64,000 nt of DNA from Marinobacter similis (GTDB lineage Bacteria; Pseudomonadota; Gammaproteobacteria; Pseudomonadales; Oleiphilaceae): positions 1,116,001 to 1,180,000 of the forward strand of contig NZ_CP007151.1 in the NCBI RefSeq assembly GCF_000830985.1. The letters are read 5' to 3'. This document shows positions 45,338 to 55,332 of the stretch, piece after piece; position 1 is the stretch's first letter; the number at the start of each line of letters is the position of its first letter. A program made the translations under genes and the position numbers. The notes under the pieces are model-generated. The model made no database searches and was not told the DNA's origin. It worked only from the letters and a program-made list of their open reading frames with translations.

Positions 45338-45541
45338 TTATTTTTTGAAAAAGGTCAGGAACGCGCCAGCTGCAGCGGCTGCGGCACCGCCAATCAGGAA
45401 CAACATGGTCTCATCTGTGTATTGACCAGTAAGGGTTTCGGTAATTTCACCGCCAACCGACTGGGTGGACTGATAGCCGAAGAAGAGCAGGGCAATACCT
45501 ACCACGAGCAATACCACACCTACGAGTTTCGAGCTTCCCAT
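45338..45541 (-). CDS. DUF3185 small membrane protein
   Basis: A 67-residue protein of two helices: KLVGVVLLVVGIALLFFGYQ and LFLIGGAAAAAAGAFLTFF, joined by a short polar loop with GEITETLTGQYTDE. The pattern GYxxSxS..E matches DUF3185. AAGGAAC precedes the ATG. The gap from 45134 to 45337 shows no further gene. Confidence 0.8.
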   Translation of the reverse strand: MGSSKLVGVVLLVVGIALLFFGYQSTQSVGGEITETLTGQYTDETMLFLIGGAAAAAAGAFLTFFKK

Positions 45542-45730
45542 TTCATGTTCCTTATCAGACGTTTGTTGGGTGTATCTTCCGGAAACCCTCGGAGCTTGGC
45601 ATCTCAATGATTGTCCGGCAAGAACATTGTCTGTGAGTTCTTTCGATTCGGCTGTTTCGATCAATTTGCCACCAGATTTTGGTAGTGCCCGGTATCAGGG
45701 GCTCCAAGCCACCTATCCTTCATGTGCTAA

Positions 45731-45763
45731 CACAGTTATCCACAGATGTTGTGGGTAACTGTG
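45731..45763. promoter_or_regulatory. Inverted pair of DnaA boxes
   Basis: CACAGTTATCCACA (45731-45744) contains the consensus DnaA box TTATCCACA at 45736-45744. TGTGGGTAACTGTG (45750-45763) contains its near copy TTACCCACA in reverse. The two arms form a 14-bp inverted repeat with one mismatch and a 5-base loop. It lies 56 bases upstream of the HNH gene start. It could bind DnaA, or form a hairpin in the leader. Confidence 0.55.
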
Positions 45764-45818
45764 CCCGCCTGAGGCAAGCGCTATACTGGCCTTTGAAATG
45801 GTAAATGAGGGCATCTCC

Positions 45819-46196
45819 ATGGGCCAGGGCACAGGCAACCGAACCAAACTGGATCAGGTACTCGACGCCCAACGCGAGTACATTGCCAAGCGCGAGAGTG
45901 GATATCGGGAAAGGGCATTGAAGCTTTACCCCTGGGTATGCGGGCGTTGTGCGCGTGAGTTCACCCGCGCCAATTTGCGGGAACTGACGGTGCACCATGT
46001 GGACCATGATCACGACAATAACCCAGCCGATGGCAGCAACTGGGAGTTGTTGTGCGTGTATTGTCACGATGAAGAGCACAGCAAGTTTGAAGACTTCGTC
46101 CGCTACGGGGGGAGTTCCGAGAAAAGACGAGAGTCGGCAACGCATAATCCCTTTGCCGGATTGAAAGAAGCGCTGGCAAAGAAGGCAGAAACCTGA
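45819..46196 (+). CDS. YajD-like HNH nuclease
   Basis: About 125 residues. The HNH fold shows CGRCAREF (first zinc Cys pair), VHHVDHDHDNNP with the catalytic His pair, and ELLCVYCHDEEH with the second Cys pair, as in YajD. Start set at the ATG with GAGGG seven bases upstream; seven codons upstream another ATG exists. Its leader carries DnaA boxes. Nuclease substrate unknown. Confidence 0.85.
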   Translation: MGQGTGNRTKLDQVLDAQREYIAKRESGYRERALKLYPWVCGRCAREFTRANLRELTVHHVDHDHDNNPADGSNWELLCVYCHDEEHSKFEDFVRYGGSSEKRRESATHNPFAGLKEALAKKAET

Positions 46197-46256
46197 ACCT
46201 TCTGATCGGGCTGCAGTCTCAAAGACGGATGCTAGCGCTATTTCGGTAGGGAGATT

Positions 46257-46643
46257 ATGGCAATGGCTATCAAGCGGCACGGCCTATCTGTGGGTATCGA
46301 TCGAATCGATGATCATGTGTTCGTATCGTTAAAAGCCCAGGGCAAGTTGACCCACGAGGACTATAAGATCATCACGCCGATGATTGATTCCGCCCTGGCT
46401 ACGGTGAAGAAACGGGATGTGAAAGTGCTTTTTGACGTGACCGACCTCGAAGGCTGGGAGGCACGCGCCGCCTGGGACGACTTCAATCTGGCCTTGGTTC
46501 ATGGCAATCAGTTCGAGAAGATTGCCGTCTTTGGCCACAAACGCTGGCGGGACAACATCGCGAAGATAGCCGCCTGGTTCATCGCCGGCGACCTGAAATT
46601 TTTTGAAACTGAGGCTGAGGCCTTGGCCTGGTTAAAAGCCTGA
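46257..46643 (+). CDS. SpoIIAA-like STAS protein
   Basis: A 128-residue protein of the STAS-like family seen in small marine bacterial proteins: RHGLSVGIDRIDDHVFVSLK, LTHEDYKIITPMIDSAL, VKVLFDVTDLEGWEARAAW. The C-terminal KIAAWFIAGDLKFFETEAEA is typical. Members may bind nucleotides or lipids. AGGGAG precedes the start. Converges on the threonine aldolase gene. Confidence 0.82.
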   Translation: MAMAIKRHGLSVGIDRIDDHVFVSLKAQGKLTHEDYKIITPMIDSALATVKKRDVKVLFDVTDLEGWEARAAWDDFNLALVHGNQFEKIAVFGHKRWRDNIAKIAAWFIAGDLKFFETEAEALAWLKA

Positions 46644-46668
46644 ATCTTAGGCTGATTAAGGGAGATGC

Positions 46669-47690
<1,022 letters not shown>

Positions 47691-47877
47691 GGTGCCAGCT
47701 CCTAGCCTCTAAATTAAATCGTGGCCAGATAGCCCCTCCAGCCTCCGAGCGATGTTATCTCCTTGTCGTCCTCCAGGCCAATCGCATCGCAGATAAACGC
47801 GCTGACCCAGCCACCGTCCGCCAACTCGACTTTGCTAATGCTCAATGCTGCTCAGGTGAAGATTCTGACAATAACCG

Positions 47878-47922
47878 TTGCGGACGCTGTATTCCGAATA
47901 TAGAATGCGAATCCTTATCATT
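47878..47922 (+). promoter_or_regulatory. Promoter with overlapping Fur-like site
   Basis: TTGCGG (47878-47883), 17 bases, then TAGAAT (47901-47906) form a plausible promoter; CTGACA-N17-TGTATT just upstream is an alternative. AATGCGAATCCTTATCATT at 47904-47922 resembles a 19-bp Fur box of the AATGAGAATCATTCTCATT type and would block the promoter when iron is ample. It lies 22 bases upstream of exbB and is the only such site seen for the operon. Confidence 0.65.
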
Positions 47923-47943
47923 TGCGGGTGGGATTTGTTTTCA

Positions 47944-48612
47944 ATGGTTGCATACCTGATTGATTTTCTTGTGCTGGGCGGGCCGGTGGTCTGGTTGTTG
48001 GCAAGCTTTTCCGTGGTTGCCCTGACCGTGGTGCTGGTCAAGCTGTTCCAGTTGGCGATGCTGCAACCGGGCAATGGCAAAGCGGTTGAACAGTCGCTGG
48101 TGCATTTCGCCAGTGGTGAGCGGCACCAGGCGGTGATGCTGGTGAAAGGTGGGCGCACTATTCGGGGTCGGTTGATGAGCCGATCGCTGGCCCTGATCGA
48201 GTCCGCCGACCTGTCCTTGGAGGAGTTGCGTCAGGAGGCAACTCGACAGGCCCGCCTGGCCGTATCTGAGCTGGCGAGCTACCTGCGGCCACTGGAGGTG
48301 ATTGCCACCCTGGCGCCACTGCTGGGGCTGTTCGGCACAGTGTTGGGCATGATTGAGGCGTTCCAGGCAATGGAGGCCGCCGGCCGTCAGGTCAATCCGT
48401 CGGTTCTGTCCGGGGGCATCTGGAAAGCGTTGCTCACCACCGCGGTGGGTTTGGCGGTGGCGATTCCGGTGTCACTGGCTCACAGCTGGCTGGAGCGGAA
48501 GGCCGAGACGTCTGCCGAATCAATCCAAAACGACCTCGAGCAATTGATCACCCTGCAAGCCGCGTCGCTTCAGCACACGGCTGACCGGGCGCTGGTTCTG
48601 AAGCGCGCCTGA
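47944..48612 (+). CDS. exbB: ExbB-type proton channel
   Basis: A 222-residue MotA/TolQ/ExbB protein with three helices: VVWLLASFSVVALTVVLVKL, then after a cytoplasmic loop ATLAPLLGLFGTVLGMIEAF, and ALLTTAVGLAVAIPVSLAH. The GLFGTVxGM and TTAxGLxxAIP motifs are standard. It forms the pentamer around the ExbD dimer and powers TonB. First gene of an operon; the next ATG overlaps its stop. Confidence 0.92.
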   Translation: MVAYLIDFLVLGGPVVWLLASFSVVALTVVLVKLFQLAMLQPGNGKAVEQSLVHFASGERHQAVMLVKGGRTIRGRLMSRSLALIESADLSLEELRQEATRQARLAVSELASYLRPLEVIATLAPLLGLFGTVLGMIEAFQAMEAAGRQVNPSVLSGGIWKALLTTAVGLAVAIPVSLAHSWLERKAETSAESIQNDLEQLITLQAASLQHTADRALVLKRA

Positions 48613-49016
48613 TGTCTATGGCTTCCCTCTACTCCCGGCGCCGACCCCGTATTGGCATGACCGCGCTGATTGATGTGGTGTTCATCCTGCTGATGTTTTT
48701 CATGCTGACCTCGTCGTTCAACCAATGGAAAGCCGTGGACTTCCGCTCGCCGGTCGCGGTGGAAAACCAGTCAGCGGATGCTGCCCAACTGGTAGTCCTT
48801 GGCGTCGACGGAACACTTCGGCTGGTGGCCAGTGGCGTAGACATAGCAGCGGGCGCCCCGGTGAACGCTGGTCTCTTCGAGTCCGGACAGCCGGTGGTGA
48901 TCCTGCCAGAGGCCAAAGTTTCAGTGCAGAAAATTATTACGCAGTTGGAGCGACTCAAGGCGCTGGGGCTGTCGGTCACTCTCGGTAACGTAATTGCAGC
49001 GGAGACAGGACGATGA
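48612..49016 (+). CDS. exbD: ExbD family subunit, canonical Asp
   Basis: A 134-residue protein with one N-terminal helix, GMTALIDVVFILLMFFMLTS, which keeps the proton-carrying Asp of ExbD (LIDVV). The rest is a periplasmic domain with QPVVILPEAKVSVQKIITQL. The start overlaps the exbB stop, and the stop overlaps the second exbD by ATGA, so all three are translationally coupled. Confidence 0.9.
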   Translation: MSMASLYSRRRPRIGMTALIDVVFILLMFFMLTSSFNQWKAVDFRSPVAVENQSADAAQLVVLGVDGTLRLVASGVDIAAGAPVNAGLFESGQPVVILPEAKVSVQKIITQLERLKALGLSVTLGNVIAAETGR

Positions 49017-49426
49017 GCCAGTCACTGTATCCGAGCCGTGCCAGGGCCAGCGCCGACGACAACCTGGTGCCGATGATCAACATCGTGTTCCTGCTGCTGA
49101 TTTTCTTCATGGTGGCCAGCCAGATCAGTGCGCCGGATGGCGACATCCTGCCGCCCCAGTCCGGCAGCCAGAAGCCCGTGGCTGCAGGCCAACTTGAGTT
49201 GTCTCTGACCGCTGGCGGGGATCTGTTGCAGGAAGGTCAGCCTCTGGGTATCGAACAGCTGCCGGCCTTGATTAGTGATCAGACGTCTGGGGGCGGTCTT
49301 ACCGTTGTCCTGAAAGCCGATCAGGCCGCTCTGGCAGAGGATCTGGACCGGGTGTTTACCGTGTTGCGCGGCCAGGGAATCAGCCTGATTACCCTGCGAA
49401 CCTTGAATCCGGAGGCGCCGCAGTGA
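49013..49426 (+). CDS. exbD: ExbD family subunit with Asn in place of Asp
   Basis: A 137-residue ExbD-like protein. The helix reads NLVPMINIVFLLLIFFMVAS; the position equal to E. coli ExbD Asp25 is encoded by AAC at 49078-49080, Asn. It should not carry protons itself. Paired with the preceding Asp-bearing ExbD it could form an asymmetric dimer in the ExbB ring. The periplasmic domain is otherwise normal (GGGLTVVLKADQAALAEDL). Overlaps tonB at GTGA. Confidence 0.88.
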   Translation: MSQSLYPSRARASADDNLVPMINIVFLLLIFFMVASQISAPDGDILPPQSGSQKPVAAGQLELSLTAGGDLLQEGQPLGIEQLPALISDQTSGGGLTVVLKADQAALAEDLDRVFTVLRGQGISLITLRTLNPEAPQ

Positions 49427-50272
49427 GTCGGCGAACCTGGTTGGTCGCGCTGTTGTTGGCCCTCAGTGCGCACCTGGCGTTGGCGGCGAGCCTGGTGGCC
49501 AGGCTGATCGCAGCGTGAGCACCGCTTTGGACGATGGTGATTTAGGCCTGGAAGTAGGGCTGGGGCGAGAGGGCGGTTATCAGGATCAGCTGGAACAGCA
49601 CCTGGCCGAGCCGGAGCCAGTGGTGCCCGAGCCTGCGCGCGCGCAACCGACTCCAAACCCAGCCCCAGACCCAATCCCAATACCCCGGCCGGAACCGGAG
49701 CTGGAGCTGACCGAAAAGCCGGTCGCCGATGCAGCGGACGTGCACGTCGCCAAGGCGCCTGTCGATCCGGCACCTGCGCCAAAGTCCGAACCACCGGCGC
49801 CGAAACCTCAGCCGCAGCCAAAGCCACTGCCGCAGACCGAGAAGCCAGACAAGCCTATCGCTGAGGCCAAATCCGAGTCCCAGTCAGAGCCAGAGCAGGA
49901 GCCTCGGAAGTGGCAAGCAAGGCTCAGCAGCAATCCACCGGGCGGGCCAGTCAGGAACGCGCTGGCGGGACCAGGGGCGACGCCAAAAGCTACTTCGCCA
50001 AATTGATGGCTTGGTTACACCAACACAAGGATTACCCACCGGAACTGAAGAAAGAAAAAGTCCAGGGCGTGGTGGTGATCAAGTTTTCGATCAACCAGCG
50101 CGGCGAGGTGATCAGCGCCAGCATCAAGACTGGGTCCGGTCACGCCAGCCTGGATCAGGCTGCCCTCGACATGCTGGAGAGGGCCAATCCCGTGCCGCCG
50201 ATTCCCGAAGCCATGGCCAGGGAGCGACTGACCCTCGCCATTCCCGTCGAGTACTCGCTCATTACCCGATAA
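49423..50272 (+). CDS. tonB: TonB, two frameshifts
   Basis: About 283 residues. Starts at GTG overlapping the exbD stop. The N-terminal helix [20 protein letters not shown] has the transmembrane His (SAH) used by TonB. The frame changes near 49508, where ARLI should continue RSVSTALDD; a long Pro/Glu/Lys linker follows, and the frame changes again near 49908. The C-terminal domain ([20 protein letters not shown], then [20 protein letters not shown]) contacts the receptor TonB box. Both breaks fit one missing base. Confidence 0.88.
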
Positions 50273-50290
50273 CCAGAAGAAGGAAAAAGA

Positions 50291-52612
50291 ATGACATCGA
50301 ACCCCCGTAACCTCATGAAACCCGGAAGTCTGCGCACCACCGCCCGCGCTGTTAGTTATGCGCCCCAGCATGCTCGCAGCGCCCTGGCACTGGGGCTGTC
50401 TGCATCTCTGATGAGCCCGCTGGCTATGGCGCAGGATGAGGAGCTGTTCGAGCTGGACACCCTGCAGATTGAAGACCGGACTCTGGAGACCAATCCGTAT
50501 GCCGAGCCCGGCGCTCCCTACAAGGCGTGGACCTCGGGGGATGCCCGCAAGGTCAAACCGCTGGCCGACACGCCACAGACCATCACCGTGTTGACCGAGA
50601 GCCAGATTGAGGATTCGGGCAAATCCGACCTTAAGGAAATCCTGGCGGCGCAGCCAGGCATTACCCTGGGCACCGGCGAGAACGGTAATGCCTTTGGCGA
50701 CCGGTACGTGATCCGTGGTCACGAGGCCCGGAGCGATGTGTTTGTTGATGGTTTGCGCGACCCGGGGATGACCACCCGGGAGAGTTTTGCCCTGGAGCAG
50801 GTCGAGGTTACCAAGGGCCCCAGCTCCACCTTCGCCGGGCGGGGCTCCACCGGTGGTGCCGTCAACGGCATCACCAAACAGGCCAGCACCGGGTATGCCT
50901 TTAATAAGCTCGATGTGGGTGCCGGTACCGACGACTACCGCCGTATCACCCTGGACACCAACCAGCCGATCACCGACGACGTCGCCATGCGGGTGAATCT
51001 GCTGCATGCCTATGAAGAGGTCCCAGACCGTGGCCCGGCAGACCGGGAGCGCAACGGTGCTGCGGTATCGGGCCGCTACCAGGCAACGGACAAGCTGGAT
51101 CTGGTCGCCGATTACTACTTCCTCAGTGCCAACGACAATCCGGATCTGGGCTCTTATGTCGACCGTGACAGCAACCCGAATGACGATATTCCGGTCTACG
51201 TGCAGAACGAGGATTTTCTGGCTTCCGACGTTCAGGCATTCACCTTCCAGGCCGGTTACGACTTTACCGACAATGTTCGGCTGGTGAACGGCACGCGCTA
51301 CGGCACCACCGAAAATGACTATGTGGTGACCGGTGCCCGAGGGACCAATCGCGCTGCCTCGGACCCCGATGCGCCCGGCGCTGAAACCATTTCTCTGAGT
51401 AGTCACGATGGCTGGCAGGAAGTGGAGTACCTGGCCAACGTCACCAACCTGCACTGGGACACCGAACTGGCTGGACAACGGCACCAGTGGGTGTTCAGCA
51501 CTGAGCTGAGCCGTAACAAGGTCCAGAATGGCGGCTACAACCTGACCAACACCGGTGACACTAACTGTGTGGTTTCCGGTCGCGGCGGTGACAGCGCCGG
51601 TTACTGCATTGTCGGCCCTGACGGCAACACGGTGAGCGACATCCACAATCTGATCCAGCGGGACATCAGCCGTGGCGACCAGACCACGGACTACGAGATC
51701 GATACCGTGTCCGTTTCGGTCATGGATACCATCGACCTGACTGATCGTTGGATTCTGTCGCTGGGCGTGCGGGCCGACCGGTTCGATTATTCGAATAAAG
51801 TGGCCAACCGCGATGGCACCACCTCCAACTACGAGTACGCCGATACCTTGTGGAACGGCCATACCGGCCTGGTGTACAAGCTGACCGATAATGGCAACGT
51901 GTACGCCACCTACAGCACCTCGGCCGAAATCAACGGCGGTGAATCCGACGTCGGAGGCAACTGTGGCTATGGTGGCCTGTGCGGCAGCGAAGATGAGGTG
52001 GGCAACAGCAAACCGGAGAAAGCCGAAAACATCGAACTGGGCACCAAATGGGATCTGTTCAATGACAAGTTGTTGCTGACTGCTGCGGTGTTCCAGATTA
52101 CCAAGGACGACGTCATGGAAGGAGCCGACTACGAGACTACCGGTACGCTCAATACCGGTAAGAACCGGGTCGAGGGTGTGGAAATCGGTCTGTCCGGCAA
52201 CATCACCGACAAGCTGAGCACCCAGTTCGGTGCGGCCGTGATGGACGCCGAGGTTCTGGAAAGTGAGGATCCGGAAGACGAAGGCAAGACCCTGGCTAAC
52301 TTCGCCGACAAGAGCCTGTATATGTTGCTGCGCTACCAGGCCACATCGGCGTTTGCTTTCGGCGGTGCCGCCACCTACTCAAGCGAAGTCTTCGTGGGCC
52401 AGCCGGATTCAGGTGCCAGCGACTTTGGCGTGCCGTCTTACACCGTGTACGACCTGTTCGCGAGTTACCAGTTCACCAAGGACCTGTCTGTGCGGGTGAA
52501 TGTGAACAACGTGACCGACGAGGACTACTACCTGACGGCTTACCGCAGCGGTGCCTTCGCCTATATTGGCGATGCCCGCAACGCGCACGCCACGGTCAGT
52601 TACTCGTTCTGA
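50291..52612 (+). CDS. TonB-dependent siderophore receptor (Fiu/PiuA-like)
   Basis: A 773-residue outer-membrane receptor: signal sequence to about residue 48 (SPLAMAQ), a TonB-box region near LDTLQIEDR, a plug domain with TPQTITVLTESQIEDSG and RGHEARSDVFVDGLRD, and a 22-strand barrel ending in aromatic HATVSYSF. The order with a PiuC-type dioxygenase downstream matches Fiu-YbiX and PiuA-PiuC, which take up catecholates. It begins 18 bases after tonB. Siderophore identity cannot be read from sequence. Confidence 0.9.
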   Translation: MTSNPRNLMKPGSLRTTARAVSYAPQHARSALALGLSASLMSPLAMAQDEELFELDTLQIEDRTLETNPYAEPGAPYKAWTSGDARKVKPLADTPQTITVLTESQIEDSGKSDLKEILAAQPGITLGTGENGNAFGDRYVIRGHEARSDVFVDGLRDPGMTTRESFALEQVEVTKGPSSTFAGRGSTGGAVNGITKQASTGYAFNKLDVGAGTDDYRRITLDTNQPITDDVAMRVNLLHAYEEVPDRGPADRERNGAAVSGRYQATDKLDLVADYYFLSANDNPDLGSYVDRDSNPNDDIPVYVQNEDFLASDVQAFTFQAGYDFTDNVRLVNGTRYGTTENDYVVTGARGTNRAASDPDAPGAETISLSSHDGWQEVEYLANVTNLHWDTELAGQRHQWVFSTELSRNKVQNGGYNLTNTGDTNCVVSGRGGDSAGYCIVGPDGNTVSDIHNLIQRDISRGDQTTDYEIDTVSVSVMDTIDLTDRWILSLGVRADRFDYSNKVANRDGTTSNYEYADTLWNGHTGLVYKLTDNGNVYATYSTSAEINGGESDVGGNCGYGGLCGSEDEVGNSKPEKAENIELGTKWDLFNDKLLLTAAVFQITKDDVMEGADYETTGTLNTGKNRVEGVEIGLSGNITDKLSTQFGAAVMDAEVLESEDPEDEGKTLANFADKSLYMLLRYQATSAFAFGGAATYSSEVFVGQPDSGASDFGVPSYTVYDLFASYQFTKDLSVRVNVNNVTDEDYYLTAYRSGAFAYIGDARNAHATVSYSF

Positions 52613-52614
52613 AC

Positions 52615-53742
52615 ATGGCGACCATCCGTGAACCCCTGGAGCGGATACCAGCAAGCCTGGTATCCGTGTCCGACTACGAACGTCTGGCTTCGGAGTTTCT
52701 CGAGCCCGCGACCCTCGCCTATATTGCCGGTGGCAGTGGCAACGAGCAGAGTCTGCGGGCGAACATCGAGGATATCGCTCGCTTGAGCATCCGCAACCGG
52801 CTGCTGGTGGACTGTGCCCAGGGGCATACCCGGGTGTCCCTGATGGGGCAGGGCATTGCCCACCCGGTGTTGCTGGCTCCGGTCGGGCATCAGGGGCTGG
52901 TTCATAGGGACGGCGAAGTTGCGGTTGCCCAGGGGGCAGCCGCGACCGATACCGCTCTGATTGCCAGCACTCAGGCAACTCGCCGCCTGGAGGACATCGC
53001 AGCCGCCACCGATAGCCCCAAATGGTTCCAGCTGTATTTCCAGCCTCGGAAGGAAAACACGTTGGCGCTGGTCCAACGGGCCGAAGCAGCCGGTTATACC
53101 GCTCTGGTGGTGACCCTGGATACCCCGGTGCAGTCCCTCAGTCGCCGGGCCCAGCGGGCCGGCTTCCGACTGCCAGCGCACTGCCAGCCGGCCAATCTGG
53201 CGGACTTTTCCGTGCAGGACCAGCCCACCACAGGCGCAGCAGGCGTGTTTCAAGGGCTGATGGCAACGGCACCTGGCTGGCAGGACTTAACCTGGCTATT
53301 GGGGCAGACCCGCTTGCCCGTGATCGTTAAAGGCGTGCTTGATACCGATGACGCGGAGCAATGTCAGCGTATGGGTATAGCTGGCCTGATTCTGTCCAAT
53401 CACGGTGGCCGGGCCCTGGACGGCGTACCTTCGGCGCTCAGCGTGTTGCCGGCGGTGCGGGCTCGCCTGGGCGCGGCCTATCCGCTATTGATCGACGGCG
53501 GAATTCGCAGCGGCTACGACGTGTTCAAAGCCCTGGCCTGCGGCGCCAATGCGGTGCTGGTCGGCCGGCCCCAGGTCTACGCCCTGGCGGTTGCTGGCGC
53601 GCTCGGTGTCGCGCACATGCTGAAACTGTTCCGAGACGAATTGGAGCTCTGTATGGCGCTGGCCGGCACGCCGACCGTTGCTGATATCAGCGCCCGTTGC
53701 CTGGCTCAGGATGTTCATTTTACCAACCCAGGATACGGATAA
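52615..53742 (+). CDS. FMN-dependent alpha-hydroxy-acid oxidase
   Basis: A 375-residue TIM-barrel flavoenzyme of the lactate oxidase/glycolate oxidase family. [54 protein letters not shown] with the flavin Lys, and [10 protein letters not shown] with the catalytic His-Gly-Gly-Arg are all present. [18 protein letters not shown] and GRPQVYALA close the phosphate site. It oxidises an alpha-hydroxy acid to the keto acid. Unusually placed inside an iron operon, two bases after the receptor stop and four before piuC. Confidence 0.9.
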   Translation: MATIREPLERIPASLVSVSDYERLASEFLEPATLAYIAGGSGNEQSLRANIEDIARLSIRNRLLVDCAQGHTRVSLMGQGIAHPVLLAPVGHQGLVHRDGEVAVAQGAAATDTALIASTQATRRLEDIAAATDSPKWFQLYFQPRKENTLALVQRAEAAGYTALVVTLDTPVQSLSRRAQRAGFRLPAHCQPANLADFSVQDQPTTGAAGVFQGLMATAPGWQDLTWLLGQTRLPVIVKGVLDTDDAEQCQRMGIAGLILSNHGGRALDGVPSALSVLPAVRARLGAAYPLLIDGGIRSGYDVFKALACGANAVLVGRPQVYALAVAGALGVAHMLKLFRDELELCMALAGTPTVADISARCLAQDVHFTNPGYG

Positions 53743-53746
53743 TGTC

Positions 53747-54430
53747 ATGCTAACTGTCATTGAACAGGTGCTTACGCCTGCAGAAATCGCCGAATTTCGT
53801 CGCCAGCTGGCACAAGGTGACTGGCAGGACGGCGCCCTGTCGGCAGGCGCGCGCGCGGCCAGTGTGAAGCAGAACCAACAGCTGAACGATCACTCGGAAT
53901 TGGCGCGTTCGCTCAGTAATCATCTAGTGCAGAGGTTGGGCAACCATCCATTGTTTGTTTCGGCGGCGCTGCCCGAACGCATCTACCCGCCCAAGTTCAA
54001 TCGTTACCGGGATGGGGGGCACTACGGTACTCACGTGGATGCTGCTGTAATGGCGCTGGATGAGGGGCGTGCCACCCTGCGCAGTGATCTGTCGGCCACC
54101 CTGTTTTTGACCGATCCGGACGATTACGCCGGGGGAGAGTTGACCATAGAGACCAACTTCGGTGCTCAGCAGATCAAGTTGGCAGCGGGCGACCTGGTGT
54201 TGTACCCGTCCTCCAGCCTGCACCGGGTTGAACCGGTGACCCGAGGTGAGCGGGTGAGTTCGTTTTTTTGGGTGCAAAGCCTGGTGGCGGACGGCGGCAA
54301 GCGTAGTATGTTGTTTGATCTGGACCAGTCAATCCAGGGGCTTAGCGCCACTCAGCCCGCGGACACCCCGGATCTGCTGAGGCTAACCGGGGTCTATCAC
54401 AACCTGTTGCGGAGCTGGGCACTCACCTGA
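53747..54430 (+). CDS. piuC: PiuC/YbiX-family Fe(II) dioxygenase
   Basis: A 227-residue 2-oxoglutarate dioxygenase. The iron site is [10 protein letters not shown] (His-x-Asp) and SSLHRVEPV (distal His), with the 2-oxoglutarate Arg in [13 protein letters not shown]. PiuC and YbiX follow catecholate receptors in many genomes and are thought to act on iron uptake ligands. Last clear member of the operon that starts at exbB; 131 bases follow before the next gene. Confidence 0.9.
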   Translation: MLTVIEQVLTPAEIAEFRRQLAQGDWQDGALSAGARAASVKQNQQLNDHSELARSLSNHLVQRLGNHPLFVSAALPERIYPPKFNRYRDGGHYGTHVDAAVMALDEGRATLRSDLSATLFLTDPDDYAGGELTIETNFGAQQIKLAAGDLVLYPSSSLHRVEPVTRGERVSSFFWVQSLVADGGKRSMLFDLDQSIQGLSATQPADTPDLLRLTGVYHNLLRSWALT

Positions 54431-54561
54431 GGCCTCAGCCAAACTGGCTGTCGCGAAAAATCCCCGAAAGCGACACCGCACCGTACCGGTTAGGCTCGGG
54501 TTGGCAGGGTGCGGCAGAGTCTTTAACATCCAGTGCTCATTTTCCTGATACGGACGCGCTC

Positions 54562-54936
54562 ATGAAGTTTCCTGTGGTTACTGTCACGCTGGTCACGGCG
54601 GCACTGATTTATGTGGTCTGGGACCAGACGCAGGAAAAGCCGAGTCCGGTAGATCCAAGCCGATTTACCAATCTGGCTGCCAATCCGGTCGAGCGTGGCA
54701 CGGTGGTGGACTGGGCTGTCGATCAGGTTCCGAAGCTGTGCGAAGACGCCATCGACGCCGCCACTGGCTCCGACGCCCACACTGATTGCTTGAAAAGAAG
54801 CGAGAAGCGGGAGCCTGCCTGTCGCCGAGCCATGGCAGACCGGTTCCCCGGTATGATTACCTCGGAGCCGGTGTTCCGTGACCTCGCCATCTCCGCTATG
54901 AATTGCCTCGTACCGCAGTCTGCTAGACTTGAATGA
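54562..54936 (+). CDS. Small secreted or membrane-anchored protein
   Basis: A 124-residue protein with an N-terminal hydrophobic segment (VVTVTLVTAALIYVVWD) that could be a signal anchor. The rest is polar with four Cys (LCEDAID, DCLKRS, ACRRAM, NCLVPQ), probably two disulphides in the periplasm. No family recognised. Forty-two bases separate it from the next gene. Confidence 0.6.
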   Translation: MKFPVVTVTLVTAALIYVVWDQTQEKPSPVDPSRFTNLAANPVERGTVVDWAVDQVPKLCEDAIDAATGSDAHTDCLKRSEKREPACRRAMADRFPGMITSEPVFRDLAISAMNCLVPQSARLE

Positions 54937-54978
54937 CCGTCTCACCCACTCCATTCAGCCGATTCCAGGCCAGCCCCA

Positions 54979-55302
54979 ATGTCTGAAGATCCCCTGAAAG
55001 CATTATCCGATATGGCCAGCGACGCGCACGCGCGCATCCAGGCCGCCCATGAACACATTAATCCGGTGGTGGAAGTGCGCCGCGGCATGCGTGACGCCGG
55101 TATACCGGCCGATGTCATGACCATTGACTGCCTGCGCACCCGCCGGCGGATCACCCTGATTCTCCATGACGAGCAGCCGGGCACCCTGTTGTATCAGTTC
55201 GTGACCATTGAGGATGAGGTGGGGGACAGTTTCCAGAGTATGGCCCTGACCGATGTGACGGTTCAGACCCTGGTTGACTGGATTCAAGACTACTTCGACT
55301 GA
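54979..55302 (+). CDS. Conserved hypothetical protein
   Basis: A 107-residue soluble protein: an amphipathic N-terminal helix (LKALSDMASDAHARIQAAHEH) followed by an alpha/beta part with MTIDCLRTRRRITLILHDEQ and LVDWIQDYFD. It resembles small uncharacterised proteins common in gammaproteobacteria. Function unknown. Thirty bases to the next gene. Confidence 0.6.
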   Translation: MSEDPLKALSDMASDAHARIQAAHEHINPVVEVRRGMRDAGIPADVMTIDCLRTRRRITLILHDEQPGTLLYQFVTIEDEVGDSFQSMALTDVTVQTLVDWIQDYFD

Positions 55303-55332
55303 CAACGGCCGCGCCGTAAAGGATGCAATGTC

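Noticed and set aside
50015..51862. A 615-codon frame antisense to tonB and the receptor
   Set aside because: The plus strand has a clear TonB domain and receptor; the antisense translation resembles nothing and has no ribosome site.
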